Translations under genes and position numbers: made by a program
The notes under the pieces: generated by a model
Told to the model about the DNA's origin: nothing
Seen by the model: only the letters and a program-made list of their open reading frames with translations
The model's database searches: none
Shown: one piece after another, positions 1 to 5,995 of the stretch
Numbering within the stretch: position 1 is the stretch's first letter
Layout of the letters: each line of letters opens with the position of its first letter
Origin: Campylobacter sp.
GTDB lineage: Bacteria > Campylobacterota > Campylobacteria > Campylobacterales > Campylobacteraceae
Direction of reading: 5' to 3'
Length of the DNA: 9,619 nt
NCBI RefSeq assembly: GCF_020024835.1
Contig: NZ_JAHHTD010000043.1
Span: 1 to 9,619, forward strand

Positions 1-379
1 ATTAAGCCAAGAAATTGTGAATTCTTTTAACGAACCACGAATTCACATAAAGGGCGAAAAAAGTGAAGTTTTTGCAGATATTTTTTTAATCGAGCACGTA
101 ATTATTAATTTAATCAATAATGCTTTAAAATATAGCTCTAAAGACATACACATACAAATTAAAAACTGCGAATTTATTATAAAAGATGAAGGTATAGGCA
201 TAGAAGAAAAACATTTAAAATTAATCACCAAAAAATTCTATAAAATCAATCCAAGTCAAAGTAATTCTTTTGGATTAGGATTATTTTTAGTTAAAAAAAT
301 ACTTTCTTTGCATAATAGTGCTTTAAAAATTCAATCTACTCCACACAAAGGAAGTATTTTTTCTTTTAGTATTAATTAA
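1..379 (+). CDS. Sensor histidine kinase, C-terminal ATPase domain (5' end off window)
   Basis: This is the last ~125 codons of a two-component sensor kinase; the reading frame is open to the left edge (first full codon at base 2), so the GTG at 17 is internal and not the start. Only the HATPase_c domain is present. The N box is EHVIINLINNALKYS (bases 92-136), the G1 box is DEGIGI (about 185-202), a short F-box-like FYKI follows, and the G2 box is FGLGLFLVKKI (about 269-301). The domain is compact, as in OmpR-partner kinases of Campylobacter and Helicobacter. The phospho-accepting His, the sensor domain and any membrane segments lie outside the window, so the signal and the partner regulator cannot be named. 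The TAA stop (377-379) touches the stop of the convergent gene. The kinase class is secure; the specific identity is not. Confidence 0.9.
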   Translation, partial: LSQEIVNSFNEPRIHIKGEKSEVFADIFLIEHVIINLINNALKYSSKDIHIQIKNCEFIIKDEGIGIEEKHLKLITKKFYKINPSQSNSFGLGLFLVKKILSLHNSALKIQSTPHKGSIFSFSIN

Positions 380-832
380 TCACTCTCTCAAAAAGCCGTA
401 TTCATAAATTTTTAGCTCGATTTTTTTAGCCAAAATACCCAAAGCTAAATTCAAATCACTAAGTAAAATTTTATAATGCTCATCTTTTGCCTTGCTAGGT
501 ATATTCATCTTGCCTTTTTCATCTCTACCTTGAAAAAATTCTTTTATATCATACAAAGAAGCATTTACTAAATACCCCGACTTTTCTTTATGCGTGTGAT
601 AATACTTAAAAAGCTCTTTACCTGCTTTTAAAAGCTCTTTTGCTTCATTAAAAAATTCCATCTTGCCTAACTCATCATCAAATAAAACATCATCATTTTT
701 TATCTTGCCATTTATAAATTTATACATAAAATCACTCTCAAAAGCTTCTTGAGTAATGTCTAATTCTTTCTCACTAAAAGGTATAAAGTGATTTATATCT
801 TCTTTTGTGCTTATGCGATTTTGCTCACTCAT
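380..832 (-). CDS. Hypothetical protein, possibly C-terminal remnant of a type IIG restriction-modification enzyme
   Basis: This gene encodes 150 residues, soluble and lysine-rich, with no signal peptide or membrane segment. The second half, from about residue 64, carries ELLKAGKELFKYYH, then NASLYDIKEFFQGRDEKGKM, and ends with ILAKKIELKIYEYGFLRE. From memory, this resembles the extreme C-terminus of large Eco57I-like restriction/methyltransferase fusions in Helicobacter and Campylobacter; I cannot run the comparison. No methyltransferase (NPPY) or nuclease motif is present, so on its own it would not be a complete enzyme. The ATG at 832-830 is the first possible start, because an in-frame TAA lies directly upstream, and no Shine-Dalgarno sequence precedes it. 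A 22-codon frame (893-825, minus) overlaps the start as ATGAGTGA. The data fit either a decaying gene fragment or a poorly translated small gene. Confidence 0.6.
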   Translation of the reverse strand: MSEQNRISTKEDINHFIPFSEKELDITQEAFESDFMYKFINGKIKNDDVLFDDELGKMEFFNEAKELLKAGKELFKYYHTHKEKSGYLVNASLYDIKEFFQGRDEKGKMNIPSKAKDEHYKILLSDLNLALGILAKKIELKIYEYGFLRE

Positions 833-1135
833 TTATAAATAGAGTGTTTTTATAAGAAAAAAAGAATTTCTTACCTAAAAATTCCATTTTCATTAAAAAT
901 ATCAAGTTTTATCTTTTTAATCTCATCTTTTTAGCTCATATCACATATCAAAAAACCTAAATTTTAAGCAAAAGAAAATTATTTTTTAATTATTTAAGTT
1001 GATTGCTTTAAATAGCTTAGTTGATTTTATAAAAATCACTACTTTTTAGTTCTAATTATATGTAAAATGCAAATTTACTATAATTTAAACAAAAAAAATA
1101 TATTATTACAAAATCATTATTTGAAGGAGAAAAAA
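833..1135. other. Divergent intergenic region between the 150-codon gene and ferritin gene
   Basis: These 303 bases separate two divergently oriented genes. On the plus strand they hold the ferritin promoter and ribosome binding site. On the minus strand a possible -10 (TATAAA, about 849-854) lies close to the 150-codon gene's start. An 8-base direct repeat, AGTTGATT, occurs at 997-1004 and 1019-1026. No RNA gene or coding remnant longer than about 25 codons is convincing. The rest is A/T-rich sequence in which I see nothing specific. Confidence 0.5.
1079..1084 (+). promoter_or_regulatory. -10 box of ferritin promoter
   Basis: TATAAT matches the sigma-70 -10 consensus perfectly and is preceded by T-rich sequence, as is usual in Campylobacter, which has little -35 conservation. 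Initiation about 7 bases downstream would give a leader of roughly 45 bases. A second, weaker candidate (TGTAAAAT, 1061-1068) lies just upstream. Confidence 0.55.
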
Positions 1136-1630
1136 ATGCTTTCTAAAGAAGTAATAGATTTGCTAAATGAGCAAATTAACAAAGAAATGTATGCAGCAAA
1201 TTTATACTTAAGTATGAGTTCTTGGTGCTATGAGCATAGTTTTGATGGTGCTGGAGCGTTTTTGTTTGAACACGCTAAAGAAGAAAGTGATCACGCTAGA
1301 AAGTTAATCACATATTTAAATGAGACAGATTCTAAAGTAGAATTAAAAGAAGTTAAAAATCCTAGTAGTGATTATACTTCTTTATTGGACGTTTTTGAAA
1401 AAACTTTCCAACACGAACAAAATATCACAGCTTCTATAAATAATCTAGTTGATTTTATGCTTTCAAGCAAAGACTACTCAACGTTTAATTTCTTACAATG
1501 GTATGTTAGCGAACAACACGAAGAAGAAGCTCTTTTTAGAGGTATAGTAGATAAAATAAAATTAATAAGTGATAATGGTAATGGTTTGTATATGGCAGAT
1601 CAATACATTAAAAGCTTGATAAAAAACTAA
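1136..1630 (+). CDS. cft: Non-haem ferritin (iron storage)
   Basis: This gene encodes 164 residues, the usual length for bacterial FtnA-type ferritin. It forms a 24-subunit cytoplasmic shell that oxidises Fe(II) and stores it as a mineral core, buffering iron and limiting Fenton chemistry. All ferroxidase residues of the E. coli FtnA scheme are at the expected positions: Glu17, Tyr24, Glu50, His53, Glu94 and Gln127, with the outer-site acids Glu126, Glu129 and Glu130 also present. No haem-binding Met of bacterioferritin is evident. The start is the ATG at 1136, preceded by AAGGAG (1124-1129) with a 6-base spacer. An ATG 23 codons upstream is rejected because it has no ribosome binding site and would add an atypical Asn/Lys-rich leader. 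The sequence closely resembles my memory of C. jejuni Cft. It is probably a single-gene unit with its own promoter; no clear Fur box was identified. Confidence 0.96.
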   Translation: MLSKEVIDLLNEQINKEMYAANLYLSMSSWCYEHSFDGAGAFLFEHAKEESDHARKLITYLNETDSKVELKEVKNPSSDYTSLLDVFEKTFQHEQNITASINNLVDFMLSSKDYSTFNFLQWYVSEQHEEEALFRGIVDKIKLISDNGNGLYMADQYIKSLIKN

Positions 1631-1641
1631 TCTTCAATATC

Positions 1642-1672
1642 AAAGATATCTTTTATTTTAAAAGATATCTTG
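1642..1672. repeat. Pair of AAGATATCTT palindromes (probable operator; alternative: ferritin terminator)
   Basis: The 10-base palindrome AAGATATCTT occurs at 1643-1652 (12 bases perfect as AAAGATATCTTT, 1642-1653) and again at 1662-1671. Their centres are 19 bases apart. Together they form a 13-bp inverted repeat (1643-1655 with 1659-1671) with a 3-base loop. No T-run follows on the plus strand, so it is a poor intrinsic terminator for ferritin. It covers the -35 region of the next promoter (-10 at 1693), which fits an autorepression operator for the CI-like regulator. The operator role is inferred. Confidence 0.55.
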
Positions 1673-1687
1673 CAAAATAAAAGTATA

Positions 1688-1698
1688 TTTGCTATAAT
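1688..1698 (+). promoter_or_regulatory. Extended -10 promoter of S24 regulator gene
   Basis: TTTGCTATAAT carries a perfect TATAAT (1693-1698) with the TTTGC prefix that I associate with strong Campylobacter promoters. The predicted transcript would start near 1705, only about 15 bases before the ATG. The double palindrome lies directly upstream, over the position a -35 element would take. Confidence 0.7.
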
Positions 1699-1719
1699 CT
1701 TTCATTTAAAGGACTTTAT

Positions 1720-2343
1720 ATGCAAATGAATGAGATTATAGAAAAGATAAAAATTATCCTTCAACAAAATGGATTGTGCGGTGCTAAAGACGCTGATGTT
1801 GCTAAAGCATTGGGTATAAATCCTGATACTTTTTATAGTATGAAATTTAGAAATTCCATTCCATACAAGCAAATACTTCATTTTTTACATACACAAAATA
1901 TTAATATTAATACATTTTTTTACAAAAACTCTTTTAGCGAAAATACTACCAATGAGTATAAAATTTTAAAATATTATGATGTCAATGCTTCTATGGGCGG
2001 AGGAGCTTTAAATGATAATGTAAGTTTTTCTGAAGTGATTATAGATAATAAACTTAGTGATTTTTTTGGTTCTAATCAATGCGATATTATCCCATGTATA
2101 GGTGATAGTATGGAACCTGAAATAAAAGATGATTCTTTATGTTTGATAGATAAAAATAAAAATTTCAAAGAAGGTGGAATTTTTGCAGTAAATACCAAAG
2201 ATGGATTATTTATCAAGCAAATTTTTAAAAGCACAAAAGGAGTATATTTGCACTCATTTAATCTTAGTTATGCTGATGTGCATTATCAAAATGGAGATTT
2301 TTTAATAGTAGGTAAAGTTGTAGGCACCATAAGTAAAATATGA
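1720..2343 (+). CDS. CI/LexA-like transcriptional regulator with S24 peptidase domain
   Basis: This gene encodes 207 residues in two domains. Residues about 4-66 form a phage CI-repressor-type helix-turn-helix (ADVAKALGINPDTFYSMK). Residues about 80-207 form a LexA/UmuD-type S24 peptidase fold. The catalytic Ser130 sits in GDSMEP and the general-base Lys166 in FIKQI, so the dyad is intact. The self-cleavage region reads NASMGGGA (89-96); the position usually held by Ala (or Cys) before the scissile Gly is Met92, so autocleavage may be altered or absent. The ATG at 1720 follows AAAGGA (1708-1713) by 6 bases; an ATG two codons later is possible. It stands alone, with no phage genes nearby, and probably represses itself through the palindrome pair upstream. 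The family is secure; target genes and inducing signal are unknown. Confidence 0.88.
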   Translation: MQMNEIIEKIKIILQQNGLCGAKDADVAKALGINPDTFYSMKFRNSIPYKQILHFLHTQNININTFFYKNSFSENTTNEYKILKYYDVNASMGGGALNDNVSFSEVIIDNKLSDFFGSNQCDIIPCIGDSMEPEIKDDSLCLIDKNKNFKEGGIFAVNTKDGLFIKQIFKSTKGVYLHSFNLSYADVHYQNGDFLIVGKVVGTISKI

Positions 2344-2368
2344 TTTAAAAATTGCAAAATAAATTAAG

Positions 2369-2374
2369 TATAAT
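2369..2374 (+). promoter_or_regulatory. Possible orphan -10 box in convergent intergenic region
   Basis: TATAAT lies 26 bases after the S24 regulator's stop and faces right, with no coding sequence downstream on that strand. It could start a short non-coding transcript ending at the inverted repeat 2470-2517, or be chance in A/T-rich DNA. Confidence 0.25.
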
Positions 2375-2469
2375 TTTAATTTCTATCATAGCAACTTCAA
2401 AAATATACTGACAATTCTAAGCCTTGCTAATTGCTTTGAATGAAACTAAATTTAAATCATCTTTAATTT

Positions 2470-2517
2470 TAAGTGTTAATGAATTAAATATTTTAAAAAT
2501 TATCACATTAACACTTA
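2470..2517. terminator. 12-bp inverted repeat between convergent genes, candidate bidirectional terminator
   Basis: TAAGTGTTAATG (2470-2481) and CATTAACACTTA (2506-2517) are exact reverse complements, separated by a 24-base A/T-rich loop. The element lies between the S24 regulator (+) and the end of the lpxD operon (-). Neither side has a clean T-run and the loop is long, so a textbook intrinsic terminator is not shown. A paired protein-binding site is the alternative. Confidence 0.4.
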
Positions 2518-2540
2518 TTTAAAATTTAAAAATTAAAAAT

Positions 2541-2777
2541 TTAATTTAAAAAATTAGTTCTAGCTTTTTCTATTTCTTGAAGTGCTATAATTAATTCTTT
2601 TAAATTTTCATAAGGAATATGAATTTTCCAATCTATTCCACTTTCTTTTTTTAAGGCCACTCCAATGCTTAAAATATCATTACTCCCTATTCCATAAGGA
2701 TTAGAAAGATTACATATACTTATTTCTCCACTTTTACTACCATTTAATTCAATAGTTTTAAGAATTTTTTTACTCAT
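2541..2777 (-). CDS. Small conserved-looking hypothetical protein coupled to lpxD
   Basis: This gene encodes 78 residues that I do not recognise. The N-terminal two thirds alternates hydrophobic and polar residues as a small beta-sheet would (KTIELNG, EISICNLSN, LSIGVALKK, DWKIHIPY). An amphipathic helix ends the chain (ENLKELIIALQEIEKA). No Cys cluster, signal peptide or membrane segment is seen. The sheet-then-helix layout loosely recalls small PC4-like DNA-binding proteins, but no diagnostic residue supports that. The start is convincing: ATG overlaps the lpxD stop as ATGA, and AAGGA lies about 7 bases upstream inside lpxD. It is therefore the last gene of the ilvI-ilvH-lpxD operon and is co-translated with LpxD. 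A real gene is likely; its function is unknown. Confidence 0.75.
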   Translation of the reverse strand: MSKKILKTIELNGSKSGEISICNLSNPYGIGSNDILSIGVALKKESGIDWKIHIPYENLKELIIALQEIEKARTNFLN

Positions 2778-3733
2778 AATTTATCCTTGAAATACTGCAA
2801 TAACTTTGCTTGAAATTTCAGCCAATCTTTTTGAAGCATAATAGGAAAACCTCCATATACTCTAGCACCTTCTAAATTTTTAGTTACTCCACCTCTAGCA
2901 GCAATAGTAGCAAAATCTCCAATTTGCAGATGTCCGCTTGTGGCACTTTGTCCTCCCATAGTAACATTTTTTCCTAAAATACTTGATCCAGAAATTCCAC
3001 TTTGTGCGACTATAATACAATTTTCCCCTATTTCACAATTGTGCCCTACTTGGACTAAATTATCAATCTTTGTCCCTTGTTTTATAATAGTGCTTTCAAA
3101 AACGGCTCTATCAATTGTCGTGCAGGCTCCTATTTCGACAAAATCTTCTAAAATTACATTACCATTGTGATAAATTTTATAATGCTCACCATTTTTAGTA
3201 TGAGCATAACCAAAGCCATCACTTCCCACGACACAATTTGCCAACAAATGACATTTTCTTCCTATTTGAGTATCATTATAAATTACAACATTAGGATGTA
3301 TAATGCTATATTCTCCTATACTTACATTATCTCCTATATAAGCTCCAGCCATAATAATAACATTTTCACCTATTTCAACATTATTTCCTATATATACATT
3401 TGGCATAATCTTTGCACTTTTTGCTATCTTTGTTTTTTTCTCTTGATTGTGAAAATTTATAGGCTTAGCAAATAACTTACTTAACAAAGCAAAAGACAAA
3501 TGAGGATTATCTACTACAAGTTTAATACTATCTTTAGGAACTAAATTTTCAAATTCTTTTGAAATTAAAATAGCTCCAGCACCTGTGGTAGAAATTTTTT
3601 TAGAATTCTTTTCTCCATCACAATAGCTTAATTCTGTAAAACAAGCATTATCTAAAGAATTTAAAGCTGTTATTTCTATATCATCTCCACAATATCCTAC
3701 ACCTAAAAACTTTGCTATTTCACTAATTTTCAT
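2774..3733 (-). CDS. lpxD: UDP-3-O-acylglucosamine N-acyltransferase
   Basis: This gene encodes 319 residues. LpxD transfers an acyl chain from acyl-ACP to the free amine of UDP-3-O-acyl-glucosamine (or its diamino analogue in Campylobacter), the third step of lipid A synthesis, in the cytoplasm. The N-terminal domain (about 1-100) is the LpxD substrate-binding region. Residues about 103-285 are left-handed beta-helix hexapeptide repeats (IAKSAKIMPNVYIG, VEIGENVIIMAGAYIG and so on). The catalytic His is His231 in VQVGHN (E. coli His239), and GSDGFGY is at 170-176. The C-terminal helix (about 300-319) is typical of trimeric LpxD. The start overlaps the ilvH stop as ATGA and has GGAGG a few bases upstream. 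The ilvIH-lpxD linkage also occurs in C. jejuni as I recall it (Cj0574-Cj0576). Confidence 0.96.
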   Translation of the reverse strand: MKISEIAKFLGVGYCGDDIEITALNSLDNACFTELSYCDGEKNSKKISTTGAGAILISKEFENLVPKDSIKLVVDNPHLSFALLSKLFAKPINFHNQEKKTKIAKSAKIMPNVYIGNNVEIGENVIIMAGAYIGDNVSIGEYSIIHPNVVIYNDTQIGRKCHLLANCVVGSDGFGYAHTKNGEHYKIYHNGNVILEDFVEIGACTTIDRAVFESTIIKQGTKIDNLVQVGHNCEIGENCIIVAQSGISGSSILGKNVTMGGQSATSGHLQIGDFATIAARGGVTKNLEGARVYGGFPIMLQKDWLKFQAKLLQYFKDKL

Positions 3734-4197
3734 TTTACCTCCATTAAAATAGAACCACTTCTTACAACACTAATAAGATTGTATTTTTTCATAGTATTTA
3801 AAAAATTATTAATCTTTAATGTATCATCACTTGCCATTATTATAATACATTTGCTATCACTATAAACAATACTACCATTATATGCTTTTAAAATAGAATC
3901 CAAACCTGCAAGATTTTCATTTAAAAGAATTTTAACTAAAATCATCTCTTTTTCTATAAAATCACTAGAATCAATAACCTTATAAGTTGGAATTAGTTTA
4001 TGAAGTTGCTTAATAATTTGTTCAAAAACCTTTTCATCTCCCAAGGTAACTATATTGATTCTAGAAAATTCTTTATCATCAAGAGGTGCCACCGTGAGAG
4101 ATTCTATGTTATACCCTCTTCCAGAAAACAATCCAACAACTCGTGATAATACCCCGTGCTCATTTAAAACAATAACAGAAATTACCTTTCTTTTCAT
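3730..4197 (-). CDS. ilvH: Acetolactate synthase, small regulatory subunit
   Basis: This gene encodes 155 residues, typical for IlvH. It binds the large subunit IlvI, raises its activity and carries the valine feedback site. The N-terminal ACT domain (about 4-75) opens with NEHGVLSRVVGLFSGRGYNI. Asn12, Gly15 and Asn30 match positions implicated in valine binding in E. coli IlvH (Asn11, Gly14, Asn29), so the enzyme is probably valine-sensitive. The C-terminal ALS_ss_C domain spans about 82-155. The ATG overlaps the ilvI stop as ATGA, with AAGGA about 7 bases upstream inside ilvI. Translational coupling would keep the subunits in proportion. Confidence 0.96.
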   Translation of the reverse strand: MKRKVISVIVLNEHGVLSRVVGLFSGRGYNIESLTVAPLDDKEFSRINIVTLGDEKVFEQIIKQLHKLIPTYKVIDSSDFIEKEMILVKILLNENLAGLDSILKAYNGSIVYSDSKCIIIMASDDTLKINNFLNTMKKYNLISVVRSGSILMEVK

Positions 4198-5906
4198 TTT
4201 TTGTCCTTGTTTTTATAATTAGGTAAAATCATATTATAAATTGCTCCACCTGCTGGAACCATAGGCAAAACATTCTCGTATCTATCAATAGCCACATTTA
4301 AAATAGAAGTCTTAGAAGACTTTAAAGCTTTATTAAAAGCATTTTGAAATTCTTTTTTTGTAAATACATTATAAGCTTCACATTTAAAACCTTTAGCTAT
4401 GCTAATAAAATCAGGCTGATCACTTAAATCTGTATTTGAAAATCTTTCTTTATAAAACATACTTTGCCATTGTCTTACCATACCTAAAAAAGAATTATTT
4501 AAAATAATATTAATCACTTTTATATTATAAGAACTAGCAGTCATTAATTCTTGGATATTCATCAAAAAAGACCCATCTCCAGTAAAATTAACCACTATTT
4601 CTTCATCTTTAATCGCCAATTTAGCACCTAAAGCAGCAGGTAAAGAATACCCCATTGCCCCTTGCCCTCCACTAGTTGCTAATTGTCTTGGATAATTAAA
4701 AGGATAAAATTGTGCCACCCACATTTGATGTTGTCCAACATCAGTGATAATTCTTGCATTAGGAGCTAATTTTGCACTTTCTTGTATAACCCATTGAGGC
4801 TTTAAAATTTCATCACTATCTTCATAAATTAAAGGATAAAGTTGTTGATAATTTTGTAGAGTTTTTAACCATTCTTGATGTTTTTGACAATTAAAATTAT
4901 CCTTGTTTAATTCCCTTAAAATATCTTTAATAACATTTTTTATATCTCCAACTATAGGAAAATGTGCCTTAATAATTTTAGAAATAGAGCTTGGATCTAT
5001 ATCAATATGCACTATTTTTGCACGTTTAGCAAATTCACTTGTTTTTCCTGTAACTCTATCATCAAATCTTGCTCCAATAGCTATTAATAAATCACACTCA
5101 CTTAAAGCTATATTAGCACAATAACTCCCGTGCATTCCTGCCATTTTTAAATTTAATTTATCATCGCTTTTTAAAGTCCCTAAAGCCATAAGCGTTTCAA
5201 CTGCTGGAATTTGAGTTAGCAAAACTAATGATCTTATTTCTTCACTTGCATTTGAAGCTATACAACCTCCACCAAGATAAAACAAAGGCTTAGTTGAATC
5301 TTTAAGAAGATCAATTAATTTTTTAATTTGATTGATATTGCCTTTATAAACTGGTTTGTAAGTTTTCATAGTAATTTCTTTTGGATATTTCCATATGCCA
5401 TAATCAGCCGTAACATCTTTTGGAATATCAATATGAACAGGACCTTTTCTACCAGTTGTTGCTATATAAAAAGCTTCTTTTAAAATTTTTGGTAATTCTT
5501 TGATATTTTTTACTAAATAATTATGCTTTACACAAGGCCTTGAAATGCCTATTGCGTCAATTTCTTGAAAAGCATCAGTTCCGATTAAAGAATTTGCAAC
5601 TTGAGCAGAAATTAAAACAAGAGGAATTGAATCACTATAAGCTGTTGCTAAACCTGTTAGTGCATTGGTAAAACCAGGACCACTAGTAACAATTGCTACT
5701 CCGACCTTACCGCTCATTCTAGCATAAGCATCAGCACTATGTAAAGCAGCTTGCTCGTGTCTTACTAAGATATGTCGAAAATATTTTTGTTTGAAAATTT
5801 CATCATAAATATTTAAAGCAGCACCACCAGGATAGCCAAAAACAATTTTAACTTTTTCTTCTTTTAATGCTTCACAAATCATTCTTGAGCCACTTAACTC
5901 TACCAT
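4194..5906 (-). CDS. ilvI: Acetolactate synthase, large catalytic subunit
   Basis: This gene encodes 570 residues, full length for a bacterial biosynthetic AHAS. It condenses two pyruvates to 2-acetolactate (valine and leucine route) or pyruvate with 2-oxobutyrate (isoleucine route), using thiamine diphosphate, Mg2+ and FAD. The three thiamine-enzyme domains are in order: N-terminal PYR domain with the catalytic Glu51 in RHEQAA, central FAD-binding domain (about 190-330), and C-terminal PP domain with GDGS (443-446) and the metal-binding NN (470-471). The C-terminus has the usual VLPMVPAGGA. The ATG (5906-5904) has AAGGG about 7 bases upstream and its own promoter in the 77-base gap after oorC. 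It is first in ilvI-ilvH-lpxD-orphan. Confidence 0.97.
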   Translation of the reverse strand: MVELSGSRMICEALKEEKVKIVFGYPGGAALNIYDEIFKQKYFRHILVRHEQAALHSADAYARMSGKVGVAIVTSGPGFTNALTGLATAYSDSIPLVLISAQVANSLIGTDAFQEIDAIGISRPCVKHNYLVKNIKELPKILKEAFYIATTGRKGPVHIDIPKDVTADYGIWKYPKEITMKTYKPVYKGNINQIKKLIDLLKDSTKPLFYLGGGCIASNASEEIRSLVLLTQIPAVETLMALGTLKSDDKLNLKMAGMHGSYCANIALSECDLLIAIGARFDDRVTGKTSEFAKRAKIVHIDIDPSSISKIIKAHFPIVGDIKNVIKDILRELNKDNFNCQKHQEWLKTLQNYQQLYPLIYEDSDEILKPQWVIQESAKLAPNARIITDVGQHQMWVAQFYPFNYPRQLATSGGQGAMGYSLPAALGAKLAIKDEEIVVNFTGDGSFLMNIQELMTASSYNIKVINIILNNSFLGMVRQWQSMFYKERFSNTDLSDQPDFISIAKGFKCEAYNVFTKKEFQNAFNKALKSSKTSILNVAIDRYENVLPMVPAGGAIYNMILPNYKNKDKK

Positions 5907-5933
5907 TTCTTACCCTTACTTAGAATGAAAAGT

Positions 5934-5939
5934 ATTATA
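5934..5939 (-). promoter_or_regulatory. -10 box of ilvI-ilvH-lpxD operon promoter
   Basis: On the minus strand TATAAT is preceded by TTATAGT and T-rich periodic sequence and lies 27 bases before the ilvI ATG. The predicted leader of about 20 bases is too short for an attenuator or leader peptide, so valine/leucine attenuation as in enterics is unlikely here. Confidence 0.6.
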
Positions 5940-5969
5940 ACTATAATTTAATAAATATGAAATTAGAGA

Positions 5970-5995
5970 GCAAATCCTTAATTTTAAGAATTTGC
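5970..5995 (-). terminator. 11-bp hairpin at the oorC 3' end
   Basis: Read as minus-strand RNA, GCAAATTCTTA pairs with TAAGGAUUUGC over all 11 positions with one G-U wobble and a 4-base loop. In plus-strand RNA the same position would be a C-A mismatch, so the stem favours the oor transcript direction. It spans the oorC stop codon. The sequence after it (TCTCTAATTT) is only moderately T-rich, so it may be a leaky terminator or an RNA-stabilising stem. Confidence 0.45.

Noticed and set aside
43..231. Minus-strand open frame opposite the histidine kinase
   Set aside because: It is antisense to a clear HATPase domain and has no start signals.
1067..1135. 23-codon N-terminal extension of ferritin
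   Set aside because: It has no ribosome binding site, overlaps the promoter, and would extend a protein whose family starts at the ATG at 1136, which has an ideal AAGGAG.
1720..2343. S24 regulator as evidence of a prophage
   Set aside because: No integrase, antirepressor, replication or structural phage gene is in the window, and both sides are core genes.
2518..2560. Near-repeats of A/T runs as a tandem repeat array
   Set aside because: The copies are irregular and consist only of A and T, so simple low complexity explains them.
2940..3475. Two open frames on the plus strand opposite lpxD
   Set aside because: They are antisense to a well-supported LpxD coding sequence and contain repetitive Ile/Ser/Thr residues typical of mirror frames of hexapeptide repeats.
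4903..5124. Plus-strand open frame opposite ilvI
   Set aside because: It is a shadow of a full-length acetolactate synthase gene, with no ribosome binding site or family features.
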